A stretch of DNA of 52,688 nucleotides, taken from contig NZ_SMKM01000010.1 in the NCBI RefSeq assembly GCF_004348665.1, positions 1 through 52,688 on the forward strand, given 5' to 3'. Within the stretch, counting starts at the first letter, position 1. Every line of letters starts with the position of its first letter. Shown here in pieces: positions 28,349 to 36,156 of this stretch. Made by a program: the position numbers and the translations under genes. The notes beneath the pieces were generated by a model. The model was not told the DNA's origin. It did no database searches and was given only the letters and a program-made list of their open reading frames with translations. The DNA is from Actinomadura sp. GC306. GTDB taxonomy: Bacteria; Actinomycetota; Actinomycetes; Streptosporangiales; Streptosporangiaceae.

Positions 28349-28935
28349 TCGCCGGCACCCCCGACCCGGTCGCGGGCTCGCACGACCCGCCGCCCGCCGG
28401 TGTCTGGAACATCGCCAACGCGCTGACGCTGCTCCGGATCGCCCTGGTCCCGGTGTTCGTGTGGCTGCTGTTCCTGGACGGCACCGGCTGGCGCCTCGCG
28501 GCGTTCGGGGTGTTCGCCGTGGCGTCCGTCACCGACAAGATCGACGGCGACATCGCGCGGGCCCGCGGCCTGGTCACCGACTTCGGCAAGATCGCCGACC
28601 CCATCGCCGACAAGGCGCTCACCGGGGCGGCGCTGATCAGCCTGTCGGTGATGGGGGAGCTGTGGTGGTGGGTGACGGCCGCCATCCTGGTCCGCGAGAT
28701 CGGCATCACGGTGATGCGGTTCGTGCTGATCCGGCGGAGCGTCATCCCGGCCAGCAAGGGCGGGAAGCTGAAGACGATGCTCCAGGTGATCGCGATCGGC
28801 CTGTACCTGCTGCCCGGCCCGCTGGACTACCTCCGCTGGGCCGCGATGGGCGCCGCGCTCGTCGTCACGGTCGGCACCGGCGTGGACTACGTGGTCCAGG
28901 CGTGGCGGCAGCGGGGCGCGGCCAAGACCGCCTGA
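28345..28935 (+). CDS. pgsA: CDP-diacylglycerol-glycerol-3-phosphate phosphatidyltransferase
   Basis: PgsA makes phosphatidylglycerol phosphate in the membrane. The 196-residue protein contains the CDP-alcohol phosphotransferase motif: D67-G68-x2-A71-R72, G81, D85 and D89. It has about four to six helices, including [23 protein letters not shown] 28345 overlaps the rimO stop by four bases. A strong terminator follows. Confidence 0.95.
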   Translation: MIAGTPDPVAGSHDPPPAGVWNIANALTLLRIALVPVFVWLLFLDGTGWRLAAFGVFAVASVTDKIDGDIARARGLVTDFGKIADPIADKALTGAALISLSVMGELWWWVTAAILVREIGITVMRFVLIRRSVIPASKGGKLKTMLQVIAIGLYLLPGPLDYLRWAAMGAALVVTVGTGVDYVVQAWRQRGAAKTA

Positions 28936-28974
28936 GTCCGGGACGTCCCGACCGTCCGGCCGTGGAAGAAGGCG

Positions 28975-29015
28975 GGCTGCGGGGCCACGCCCACCCCGGT
29001 CGTGGCCCCGCAGCC
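28975..29015 (+). terminator. Terminator after pgsA
   Basis: GGCTGCGGGGCCACG (28975-28989) and CGTGGCCCCGCAGCC (29001-29015) form a perfect 15-bp stem with an 11-base loop, followed by CCGTTCG. Confidence 0.75.
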
Positions 29016-29457
29016 CCGTTCGCGGCGCCGCGATGGTCGATTATCCCCCGCAAAGGGCGGGTTAACGAATCGGGCGAATGAGTTCTGACTCACATGGTGA
29101 CCTGCGCACTCGCGAATTCGTCGACCCGGTGCCAACGGTATGCGGTGCCGATGCGTGCTTGCGCCACCTGCTCCGATGCGCGCAGTGGAGGAGGCCGTCG
29201 TGGCGTAGGACACAATGCGCGGCCTCCGCTTTTCCGGGACGCGGAAACGGGGAAAACGGATCAAGTCCGGTTTGGACCGGTGCGATCGAGACACCTCGTC
29301 CGCGTCCTCAACCGGTCGCTTTTTCCGTCAACCGGAGAGGCTCCGGGATCGTCGTCCGGCGAGCGCCGGGGGCCGCCCCGCGGGGTGGGCGCCGGTAGAT
29401 TCGGGACGCCGGCCCGGGAGCCCGGGCCGCCTCCGCAGGGGGTAGGAGAGGGGCGCG
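29016..29457. other. Non-coding gap between pgsA and cinA
   Basis: About 440 bases without a credible gene: open frames here lack the strong G/C third-position bias of all neighbours. It holds a hairpin at 29190-29235 (GGAGGCCG with CGGCCTCC around a 22-base loop, then GCTTTTCC), which looks like a terminator or attenuator for an unknown short transcript. TAGATT near 29396 is a possible -10 for cinA. Confidence 0.5.
29190..29235 (+). terminator. Possible intrinsic terminator/attenuator in pgsA-cinA gap
   Basis: GGAGGCCG (29190-29197) pairs with CGGCCTCC (29220-29227) and is followed by GCTTTTCC. No gene lies directly upstream, so it may end a small RNA or a leader transcript. Confidence 0.35.
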
Positions 29458-30753
29458 ATGCGGGTCGAACTGGTCACGGTCGGGGACGAGCTGCTCCTCG
29501 GCGACACGGTCAACGGGAACGCCGCCTGGCTCGGGCGCAGGCTCGCCGACCACGGTGTCGAGGTGACCCGGAGCGTGGTCGTCGGCGACCGGCTCGACGT
29601 GATCATCGAGGCGGTCGACGCCGCGCTCGGCCGGGCCGACGCGGTCATCAGCACCGGCGGGCTCGGCCCCACCTACGACGACCTGACCAGGGACGCCCTC
29701 GCCAAGGCGGCGGGAGTCCCGCTCCTGCGGGACGCCGGGCTGGAGCAGAGGCTCCGCGACCGCGTCGCCAGGGCCGGGCGCGAGCTGAAGCCCGTGGCGC
29801 TGCGCATGGCGGACGTCCCCGAGGGCGCACGGATACTTGGCAACTCGGCCGGGTCGGCGCCCGGCCTGCGCGTCGAGCTGCCCGGCGGGGTCGTCTACGC
29901 GCTGCCCGGCGTCCCGTACGAGATGCGCACCATCATGGACGAGGTCGTGCTGCCGGAGCTGACCCGGTCCGCCGGGCTGCCCGCGGTCGCGCGCCGGGTG
30001 GTGCACACCGCCGGGATGTGGGAGTCGGAGGTCTCGACGCGCCTCGCCGAGGTCGAGGAGGCGGACCTGGTCGAGCTCGCCTACCTGCCCGACCCCGCCG
30101 AGGTGAGCGTCCGGATCACGGTGTCCGGCGAGGACGCCGCGACGCGGCTGGAGGGCGTCGAGGCGCGCGTGCGGGTGCTGCTGGGTTCGGCCGTGTACGG
30201 GACCGGGGACGAGACGCTCTACCGCGTCGTCCACCGCCTGCTGGCCGGGCGTTCGGAGACGGTCGCCACCGCGGAGTCGCTGACGGGCGGTCTCATCGGC
30301 GCGGAGCTGACCAAGGCCCCCGGGGCGTCCGCCACGTTCGCGGGCGGGATGGTGACGTACGCGACCGAGATGAAGGAGCGGGCCCTGGGCGTGCCGGGCG
30401 ATCTGCTGGCCGAGCACGGGGCCGTCCACCCCGACGTGGCCGCCGCGATGGCCGCGGGCGTGAAGGAGCGCCTGGGCGCGACCTACGGCCTCGCCGTGAC
30501 CGGGGTGGCCGGCCCGGACCCGCAGGACGGCCGGCCGGTGGGAACGGTCTATATCGGCGTGGCCGGACCCGGAGATTCGCGCATCGTGGCCAGTCCGAAA
30601 CTCCCCGTGCCGGAATCCGGGCCGGAGGTCCGCCCGGTGATCCGGCGGATGACGGTGGTGCACGCTCTTGACCTGCTGAGACGGGTTTTGCTGGGGCTTG
30701 ACGTGACGGACGCGAGCGGGAAGGCTCTGGCAGACCGGGAAGATCTGGGGTGA
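29458..30753 (+). CDS. cinA: CinA family protein (competence/damage-inducible; NMN amidase-like)
   Basis: A 431-residue two-domain protein. The N-terminal MoCF/COG1058 domain (1-170) starts MRVELVTVGDELLLGDTVNGNAAWLG and includes ISTGGLGPTYDDLT. The C-terminal CinA/PncC domain (about 265-420) has ATAESLTGGLIGAELTK and GVAGPDPQDGRPVGTVYIG, and hydrolyses nicotinamide mononucleotide in related proteins. The family recycles NAD by-products; in streptococci it links to RecA. ATG 29458 has a TAGGAGAGGGG site. Confidence 0.94.
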   Translation: MRVELVTVGDELLLGDTVNGNAAWLGRRLADHGVEVTRSVVVGDRLDVIIEAVDAALGRADAVISTGGLGPTYDDLTRDALAKAAGVPLLRDAGLEQRLRDRVARAGRELKPVALRMADVPEGARILGNSAGSAPGLRVELPGGVVYALPGVPYEMRTIMDEVVLPELTRSAGLPAVARRVVHTAGMWESEVSTRLAEVEEADLVELAYLPDPAEVSVRITVSGEDAATRLEGVEARVRVLLGSAVYGTGDETLYRVVHRLLAGRSETVATAESLTGGLIGAELTKAPGASATFAGGMVTYATEMKERALGVPGDLLAEHGAVHPDVAAAMAAGVKERLGATYGLAVTGVAGPDPQDGRPVGTVYIGVAGPGDSRIVASPKLPVPESGPEVRPVIRRMTVVHALDLLRRVLLGLDVTDASGKALADREDLG

Positions 30754-30765
30754 TTACAGCGTTAC

Positions 30766-30778
30766 GTTCCCAGCGAAC
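30766..30778. promoter_or_regulatory. Candidate ClgR-type operator before the XRE gene
   Basis: GTTC-CCAGC-GAAC is an inverted repeat about 90 bases before the XRE start. On the minus strand it reads GTTCGCT, the left half of the ClgR box GTTCGCY-N5-GCG, but the right half is imperfect. ClgR regulators often control themselves. TACGGT at 30818-30823 is a -10 candidate. Confidence 0.35.
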
Positions 30779-30864
30779 ACGAAATCAACGGTCTGCCATG
30801 CTCGCCGTCAAGCCGGGTACGGTGGAACCGGCAGATGGTCCGAACTGAGGGAGGGAGCGAGACG

Positions 30865-31218
30865 ATGGTCCTGCTTCGCCAGCTGCTCGGTGACGTACTG
30901 CGGCAGCTGCGGCTGCGCCAGGGACGCACCCTCCGTGAGGTGTCCGCGGCGGCGCGGGTGTCACTCGGCTACCTGTCCGAGGTCGAACGGGGGCAGAAAG
31001 AGGCTTCCTCCGAGCTGCTCTCCTCGATCTGCAAAGCCCTGGGAGTCCCGCTGTCGCACGTCCTGAGGGACGTCGCGGACCAGCTGGCCCTCGCCGAGCT
31101 GCAGCACGAGCCCGTGATGGCGGGCGCGCCCGAGCACGAGCGCATCTCGGCCGAGAGCATCCCGGAGACCCCCGAGGAGATCACCGGCGAGCTCCGGCCG
31201 GACATGGTGGCCGCCTGA
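30865..31218 (+). CDS. clgR: ClgR-like XRE family regulator
   Basis: A 117-residue regulator. The helix-turn-helix (about 10-65) reads [42 protein letters not shown], almost the signature of actinobacterial ClgR, which activates clp protease genes. The position after cinA matches the clgR locus in other actinomycetes. I chose ATG 30865 with a GGGAGCGAG site; an ATG at 30835 adds ten residues. The C-terminal tail (about 80-117) is short and acidic. Confidence 0.85.
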   Translation: MVLLRQLLGDVLRQLRLRQGRTLREVSAAARVSLGYLSEVERGQKEASSELLSSICKALGVPLSHVLRDVADQLALAELQHEPVMAGAPEHERISAESIPETPEEITGELRPDMVAA

Positions 31219-31225
31219 CCCGCCC

Positions 31226-31287
31226 ATGGCCTGTTCATGCCCGGACCCGGCCGCGGGTGTGCGCGGTCTCACGCATGAACAGGGCAT
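31226..31287. repeat. Long imperfect inverted repeat between clgR and dps
   Basis: ATGGCCTGTTCATGC (31226-31240) pairs with GCATGAACAGGGCAT (31273-31287) with one mismatch and a 32-base loop. It lies just after the clgR stop. No T run follows, so it may be a weak terminator, an mRNA stabiliser or an operator. Confidence 0.55.
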
Positions 31288-31297
31288 TCGGGGGGAT

Positions 31298-31325
31298 GTT
31301 CCGGTGTTGTAACGGATACCGGAAC
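31298..31325 (+). promoter_or_regulatory. dps promoter/operator with GTTCCGGT-N12-ACCGGAAC palindrome
   Basis: Perfect 8-bp arms at 31298-31305 and 31318-31325. The same bases contain GTTC-N12-GGATAC, similar to the stress sigma (SigB/SigF-type) pattern GTTT-N13-16-GGGTAT, though the spacer is short by one. It sits 20 bases before the dps ATG. Confidence 0.45.
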
Positions 31326-31345
31326 AATGCGGAAGGAGCCCACCC

Positions 31346-31813
31346 ATGGCGACGGTTAAGAGCCCGCTGTCCGATGAGAACCTGAAGGTGGTCGGGGATG
31401 CCCTACAGGGCGCCCTGGTCGACCTCATCGATCTTTCCCTGGTGGCCAAGCAGGCGCACTGGAACCTCGTCGGGCGCAACTTCAAGGTCGTTCACGAGCA
31501 CCTGGACGAGGTCGTGGCCCTCGCCCGGACCGGCCAGGACGACGTGGCCGAGCGCGCCGTCGCGCTCGGGGTGAACCCCGACGGCCGCTCCCGCACGGTC
31601 GCCGACCGCACCAAGATCGCGCAGCTGGAGGCCGGTTACCTCGACGACGACAAGGTCGTCGCCGCGATCACCAACCTCCTCGCGCAGATGATCGAGCGGT
31701 TCCGCGAGCGCATCGCGGCGACCGACGAGCCCGACCAGGTCAGCCAGGACCTGCTCATCAGCATCACCGCCGAGCTGGAGAAGCAGCACTGGATGTTCCA
31801 GGCGCAGACCTGA
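31346..31813 (+). CDS. dps: Dps family ferritin-like DNA-protection protein
   Basis: A 155-residue Dps. The inter-subunit ferroxidase site residues are in KQAHWNLVGRNFKVVHEHLDEV (His38 and His50 region, Asp54). It forms a 12-subunit shell that oxidises and stores iron and shields DNA. The ATG at 31346 has a GAAGGAG site. The protein starts MATVKSPLSDENLK, with a short tail and no long Lys-rich extension. A strong terminator follows. Confidence 0.95.
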   Translation: MATVKSPLSDENLKVVGDALQGALVDLIDLSLVAKQAHWNLVGRNFKVVHEHLDEVVALARTGQDDVAERAVALGVNPDGRSRTVADRTKIAQLEAGYLDDDKVVAAITNLLAQMIERFRERIAATDEPDQVSQDLLISITAELEKQHWMFQAQT

Positions 31814-31859
31814 CATCTCCCGGCTCCGGTCCGGCGCGCCTGACGGCTCCCGTGACAGC

Positions 31860-31903
31860 AAGGCTCCGGCCCCGCCCTCTCCGGCGGGGCCGGAGCCTTT
31901 TTC
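31860..31903 (+). terminator. Strong intrinsic terminator after dps
   Basis: AAGGCTCCGGCCCCGCC (31860-31876) and GGCGGGGCCGGAGCCTT (31883-31899) form a perfect 17-bp stem with a 6-base loop. It ends in TTTTT, the best T run of any terminator in the window. Confidence 0.9.
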
Positions 31904-31947
31904 GCGGCTCTCCGCGCGGCCAGTCCCGATTGTGGGGATCATGAGGA

Positions 31948-32478
31948 ATGGCCGATACGCGGAGGGTTCCGCCCACGAGGTCCTCGCTGCTGGCGTCCGG
32001 GGCGCTCGGCGCCGTGCTGCTCGCCGTCGCCGCCTGCGGCGCGGAGGGCGCCGGCGCGGAATGCACGCTGCTCGGCTCGTCGCCCGGGGTGAGCGTCGCG
32101 GTGCGGCCTCCCGACGCGCCGCGCGTCGCGTCCGCGTCGCTGCGGGTCTGCTGGGACGGGACGTGCCGGGAGCCCGAACTCGGCCTTGGCAACTCGTCGA
32201 CGAGCGTCCCCCTGGGCTGTGAGGGCGAGGAACCGGACGCCGCCTGCGCGGCTTCCGCGTCACCCGACGAAGGCAAGATCGGATTCGCCGTGGTGGAGGG
32301 CCTCCCGAAGGCGCCCGTCCAGGTGACGCTCAAGCTCCGCGACGGCGGTGGCCGCGTGCTCGTCGACCGGAGCCTCGACGTCACCCCGAAGGCGACGTTT
32401 CCGAACGGCCCGGACTGCGCTGAGGGCGGCCCGCAGGTGGCGCTGACCGTCGCGGACGGCACCGTGACGGCCGCCTGA
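31948..32478 (+). CDS. Hypothetical secreted lipoprotein
   Basis: A 176-residue protein with a signal peptide (ADTRRVPPTRSSLLASGALG, LLAVAAC) and a lipobox-like VAAC, so it should be lipid-anchored outside. The mature part has six further cysteines, including a CWDGTCREPELG pair, which suggests disulfides. No known domain is recognised. It lies between the dps terminator and the convergent nei2 gene, so it has its own promoter, not identified. Confidence 0.68.
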   Translation: MADTRRVPPTRSSLLASGALGAVLLAVAACGAEGAGAECTLLGSSPGVSVAVRPPDAPRVASASLRVCWDGTCREPELGLGNSSTSVPLGCEGEEPDAACAASASPDEGKIGFAVVEGLPKAPVQVTLKLRDGGGRVLVDRSLDVTPKATFPNGPDCAEGGPQVALTVADGTVTAA

Positions 32479-32492
32479 CCCCCGGCGAGTGG

Positions 32493-33275
32493 TCACGGCT
32501 GGCAGTGCGGGCACCAGAACGTGACGCGCTCGCCCGCCTGCGCCCCCTGGGGGGCGCGCTCGACGCGGGTGCCGCAGCGCCGGCAGGGGCGGCCCGCGCG
32601 CCCGTACACCCAGTGCTCACGGCCGCGGCCCAGGTCGCCGGTGGTGATGTGGCCGTGCCGCTCCTTGTTGGCGTCCAGGAGCCGGTGAGCGAGCTCCACC
32701 ATCGCCGGCAGGTCGGGCACGTCCCCGGCGGGGGTCCACGGGCCGACGCCCCGCAGGAAGAGGATCTCGGCCTTGTAGACGTTGCCGATCCCGGCGAGGC
32801 GGGTCTGGTCGAGCAGCGCCTCGCCGATGGGCCGGCCGGGCCGCTCGCCGAGCCGGGCGACCGCCTCGGCGGCCAGCTCCGCGTTCCACGCCGGGTCCAG
32901 CAGGTCGGGCCCGAGGTGGCCCACGGCCTTGTCCTCCTCGGCGGTGCGCAGCAGCTCGACGAGGCCGAGGGAGTACCCGGCGGCCTGCCATTCGGCGTTC
33001 GCCAGCACGAGCCGCACCCGGTGGTCGCGCGGCACGGGGCCGGCGGGGCGGATCCGCCAGCGTCCGTCCATCATCAGGTGCGTGTGGACGGTGAGCCCGC
33101 CCTCCACGCGCACGAGGAGGTGCTTGCCTCGCGGGACGGCGTCCAGCACCGTCCGCCCGCGCAGGTCGGCGGTCGCGAACCGGGGGACGCGGAAGTCCGA
33201 GCGCGTCAGCCGCCGCCCGGCGAGCGCCTCGCGCAGGTGCCGGGCCGTCAGCCAGACGACATCGCCCTCCGGCAT
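32493..33275 (-). CDS. nei2: Fpg/Nei family DNA glycosylase (Nei2, endonuclease VIII-like)
   Basis: A 260-residue DNA glycosylase/AP lyase that removes oxidised bases. It starts MPEGDVVWLTA, where Pro2 is the Schiff-base nucleophile and Glu3 is conserved. The helix-two-turn-helix GIGNVYKAEILF is near 162. The C-terminal zinc finger has CRRC ... CPHC. It lies 16 bases after the Rrf2 gene on the same strand, so they are probably cotranscribed. In mycobacteria and streptomycetes a Nei gene lies next to lhr, while here they are 11 kb apart. Confidence 0.94.
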   Translation of the reverse strand: MPEGDVVWLTARHLREALAGRRLTRSDFRVPRFATADLRGRTVLDAVPRGKHLLVRVEGGLTVHTHLMMDGRWRIRPAGPVPRDHRVRLVLANAEWQAAGYSLGLVELLRTAEEDKAVGHLGPDLLDPAWNAELAAEAVARLGERPGRPIGEALLDQTRLAGIGNVYKAEILFLRGVGPWTPAGDVPDLPAMVELAHRLLDANKERHGHITTGDLGRGREHWVYGRAGRPCRRCGTRVERAPQGAQAGERVTFWCPHCQP

Positions 33276-33291
33276 GTCTCCTCCGGGACGC

Positions 33292-33756
33292 TCAGATCAG
33301 CGAGGGGCTCTCCCAGGCGGCCGGGTCCTCGGTCAGCTTGCGGACCGGCTCGGGCAGCTCGCCGGCGGCGATGTGCGCGAGCTTGACCCGCTCCAGGATG
33401 GCGCGCTCGCTGGCGCGCAGCGCGATCCACACCTCCTGCAGGGAACGCGCGGGCCCCTGGTACCCGACGTGCTCGGGGCGCTCCCCGCGCACGCCGAGCA
33501 GCGGCCCGTCGATGGCGCGGATGATGTCGGCGAGGGAGATCTCGTCGGCCGGCCGCGCCAGCCAGTAGCCGCCCTCGGGGCCCCGCTGGCTCCGGATCAG
33601 GCCGGACCGGCGCAGCTGGCCGAGGATGTTCTCGAGGAATTTGGGCGGTATCTGCTGCGCCTCGGCGAGCTGGACGGCGGTCACCGGGCGGCTCCCGGCG
33701 ACCGCCAGCTCGGCGGCGGCGCGCAACGCGTAGTCGACCCGGGCGGACAATCGCAT
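33292..33756 (-). CDS. Rrf2 family regulator without cluster cysteines
   Basis: A 154-residue Rrf2 protein. The winged helix has MRLSARVDYALRAAAELA, PPKFLENILGQLRRSGLIRSQRGPEGGYWLA and LADIIRAIDGPL. No cysteine is present, so it cannot bind the iron-sulfur cluster of IscR/NsrR-type members. ATG 33756 is preceded by a GATAAT -10 box with six bases between, and no Shine-Dalgarno, so the mRNA is probably leaderless. A GTG/ATG at 33786 would add ten residues upstream of the motif. It is cotranscribed with nei2. Confidence 0.88.
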   Translation of the reverse strand: MRLSARVDYALRAAAELAVAGSRPVTAVQLAEAQQIPPKFLENILGQLRRSGLIRSQRGPEGGYWLARPADEISLADIIRAIDGPLLGVRGERPEHVGYQGPARSLQEVWIALRASERAILERVKLAHIAAGELPEPVRKLTEDPAAWESPSLI

Positions 33757-33762
33757 ATGGTC

Positions 33763-33768
33763 ATTATC
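33763..33768 (-). promoter_or_regulatory. Rrf2 gene -10 box (leaderless-type)
   Basis: GATAAT on the minus strand, six bases before ATG 33756. This is close to the TATAAT consensus. Confidence 0.5.
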
Positions 33769-33805
33769 CCTTGCCGATCGGACCACTCGGGTTCGGGCCG
33801 GTGCG

Positions 33806-35263
33806 CTAGCAGAGGCCCAGCAGTTCGGCCGCCGCCTGGGCGTTCGCGGCCGCGGCGCCGTAGGTGGCGACGTAGACGGCCGACTCCGGACGCCAGACGG
33901 GCAGGCCCATCTCCACCACGACCGTGTCGGGGCGGGCGGTCAGCAGCGCCGTGGTGAGGGCCCGCTGGCCCGCGTGCCGGTGCGCGTCGCGCAGCACGAC
34001 CACGAGGCCGCGCCCGGCGGCGTCCTTCAGGACCCGCTCGGCCGTCCCGTCCGCGCCGTCGGCCCGGACGGCGTCGGGCGCCCACGGGTGCAGGCCCCAC
34101 GGGGTCGGCCCGACCGCGATGTTGCCCGCCGACTCCGTCTCCACGACCAGCGGCGGCCCGTTCCAGCCGGGCAGCGCCCCGCGCACCCGGACGGCGCGGC
34201 GGGCGCCCTCCAGCCCGGCGGCGCGGTCGACCGCGGCGCGCGAATGCCCGGCGAGCCACTCGCGGAGCCGGCCGGTGCGCTCGGCGGCGTCCCGCAGCCG
34301 CTCCTGCGGCAGCCGCCCGGCCCGCACGGCCGCGCCGATCGCTTCGAGCGTCCCACGGACGGTCTCGGCGTGCTCGTTCGGGCCGAGGCACAGCAGGTCG
34401 GCGCCCGCGATCAGCGCCCGCACCGCCGCCTCCGGGATGCCGATCGCGCCGCTCGCGCCCGTCATGTCGAGCGCGTCGGTCACGATCACGCCCTGGTAGC
34501 CGAGCCGTTCGCGCAGCAGCCCGGTGATCGCCTCGGGGGACAGCGTGGCGGGCGTCCCGTGCGTGATCGCGGGCAGGTTCAGGTGCCCGGTCATCACCGC
34601 GCCGGTGCCGGCCTCGATCGCCGCGCGGAACGGCACCAGGTCGCGGCGCTCCAGCAGGTCCAGGTCGGCGTCGACCAGCGGGACCGACAGGTGGGAGTCG
34701 TCCACGGTGGCGCCGTGCCCCGGGAAGTGCTTCGCGCACGCCGCGACGCCCGCCTCCTGCGTCCCGGTGACGGACGCGGCGGCGTGCCGCGCGACCAGCT
34801 CCGGGTCGGACCCGAACGAGCGGGTGCCGATCACGGGGTTGTCGTCGGCGGTGTTGACGTCCACCGTCGGCGCGAAGTTGACGTTGACGCCGACCTCGGC
34901 CAGCTCGGCGCCCAGCGACCGGTAGACCCGCCGGGTCAGCGCGGGGTCGTCGACGGCGCCGAGCGCGGCGTTGCCCGGGTAGGGGCTGCCCGCCCGGTGG
35001 CCGCCGAGGCGGGTGACGTCGCCGCCCTCCTCGTCGATCGCCACGAACGGGTCGCCGGCCTCGCGCAGCCGCGCGGTGAGCGCGGCGAGGGACTCCGGGC
35101 TCGGCACGTTGCCGGTGAGGGCGAACAGGGTGACGCCCGCGAGGCCGGCCTCCAGCTCGTCCAGCAGCCAGCGGGGCGCGGTCGCGCCGGGGAACGAGGG
35201 GAGCAGCGTGCCGCGCGCCAGGCGCGCGATGCCGGGCGCGGCCGCGATGCCGTCGGTCGTCAC
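33806..35263 (-). CDS. nagZ: GH3 beta-N-acetylhexosaminidase (NagZ-like)
   Basis: A 485-residue glycoside hydrolase family 3 enzyme. The NagZ signature KHFPGHGATVDDSH is at 178-191 and contains the His-Asp dyad acting as acid/base. The nucleophile region VTDALDMTGA starts at 261 (Asp263). No signal peptide is seen, so it is cytoplasmic. It would cleave imported N-acetylglucosaminides such as chitobiose or muropeptide sugars. Its start overlaps the upstream permease gene end, so it belongs to the sugar ABC operon. The C-terminal part (about 330-485) is an extra domain. Confidence 0.9.
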   Translation of the reverse strand: MTTDGIAAAPGIARLARGTLLPSFPGATAPRWLLDELEAGLAGVTLFALTGNVPSPESLAALTARLREAGDPFVAIDEEGGDVTRLGGHRAGSPYPGNAALGAVDDPALTRRVYRSLGAELAEVGVNVNFAPTVDVNTADDNPVIGTRSFGSDPELVARHAAASVTGTQEAGVAACAKHFPGHGATVDDSHLSVPLVDADLDLLERRDLVPFRAAIEAGTGAVMTGHLNLPAITHGTPATLSPEAITGLLRERLGYQGVIVTDALDMTGASGAIGIPEAAVRALIAGADLLCLGPNEHAETVRGTLEAIGAAVRAGRLPQERLRDAAERTGRLREWLAGHSRAAVDRAAGLEGARRAVRVRGALPGWNGPPLVVETESAGNIAVGPTPWGLHPWAPDAVRADGADGTAERVLKDAAGRGLVVVLRDAHRHAGQRALTTALLTARPDTVVVEMGLPVWRPESAVYVATYGAAAANAQAAAELLGLC

Positions 35264-36156
35264 CCCTTCACCGCCCCGGCGGTGAGGCCGGACACCATGC
35301 GGCGCTGGACGAGCAGGAAGAAGGCGATGACGGGAATGGTGAGCAGCGTGGACGCTGCCATGATGGGCCCCCAGGCGTTGCCGCTGCGGCCGAAGAAGAA
35401 CTGCAGCATGATCGGGAGGGTGTACTTGTCCTGGTCGTTCAGGAACGTGTAGGCGAAGATGAACTCGTTCCAGGCGGTGATGAAGGAGAAGATGCTGGTC
35501 GCCACGAGTCCGGGGGCGACGAGCGGGAGCATGACGGTGAAGAACGTCCGGACGGGGCCGGCCCCGTCGATCGCGGCGGCCTCCTCCAGCTCGCGCGGCA
35601 CCGCGGCGACGAACCCGCGCAGCATCCAGATCGCGAACGGCACGGCGAAGCCGATGTAGACGAGCGTGAGCCCGCCGAGGCTGTTGAGCAGGTCGAGCGT
35701 CTTCAGGTCCAGGAACAGCGGGATGACCAGCGCCTCCAGCGGCACCATCTGCACCACGATCAGCATGACCAGGAAGGTCGTGCGGAACCGGAAGCGGAAC
35801 CGGGCCACGGCGGTGGCGGCCATCAGCGCGAGCAGACCCGACACGAGGACGGTGGCGATGGCCAGCAGCGCGCTGTTGCGGAAGTACTCCCAGAAGGAGA
35901 CCTCCGCGATGCGGCCGTTCAGCACGAAGTCGAAGTGCTCCAGCGTCGGGTCGACGGGGAACGGCTTCGGCGTCGTGCTGAAGATCTCGGTGTTGGGCTT
36001 GAACGCGGTCGACGCCATCCAGAAGACGGGGAAGACGGCGAGGGCGAAGACGAGCAGCCCCGTCGCGTTCAGCAGGATCTTCCGCGTGCGCGAGCGCCTC
36101 ATTGTGAGGGGACGACCCCCCACGCCCCCCGGCCGCTTCGCGGTTCTGAGTCTCAT
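35260..36156 (-). CDS. Sugar ABC transporter permease (MalG type)
   Basis: A 298-residue permease with about six helices. The EAA loop ELEEAAAIDGAGPVRTFFTVMLPL contacts the ATPase. The chosen ATG 36156 overlaps the upstream permease stop (ATGA), and a shorter start at 36102 is possible. It pairs with the upstream MalF-type permease. Its 3' end overlaps the nagZ start by four bases. Confidence 0.9.
   Translation of the reverse strand: MRLRTAKRPGGVGGRPLTMRRSRTRKILLNATGLLVFALAVFPVFWMASTAFKPNTEIFSTTPKPFPVDPTLEHFDFVLNGRIAEVSFWEYFRNSALLAIATVLVSGLLALMAATAVARFRFRFRTTFLVMLIVVQMVPLEALVIPLFLDLKTLDLLNSLGGLTLVYIGFAVPFAIWMLRGFVAAVPRELEEAAAIDGAGPVRTFFTVMLPLVAPGLVATSIFSFITAWNEFIFAYTFLNDQDKYTLPIMLQFFFGRSGNAWGPIMAASTLLTIPVIAFFLLVQRRMVSGLTAGAVKG

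Noticed and set aside
29078-29398. A 106-codon frame in the pgsA-cinA gap
   Set aside because: G/C at third positions is only about 64 percent, far below true genes here, and it overlaps hairpins.
33276-33291. Separate promoter for nei2
   Set aside because: Only 16 bases lie between the Rrf2 stop and the nei2 start; cotranscription is simpler.
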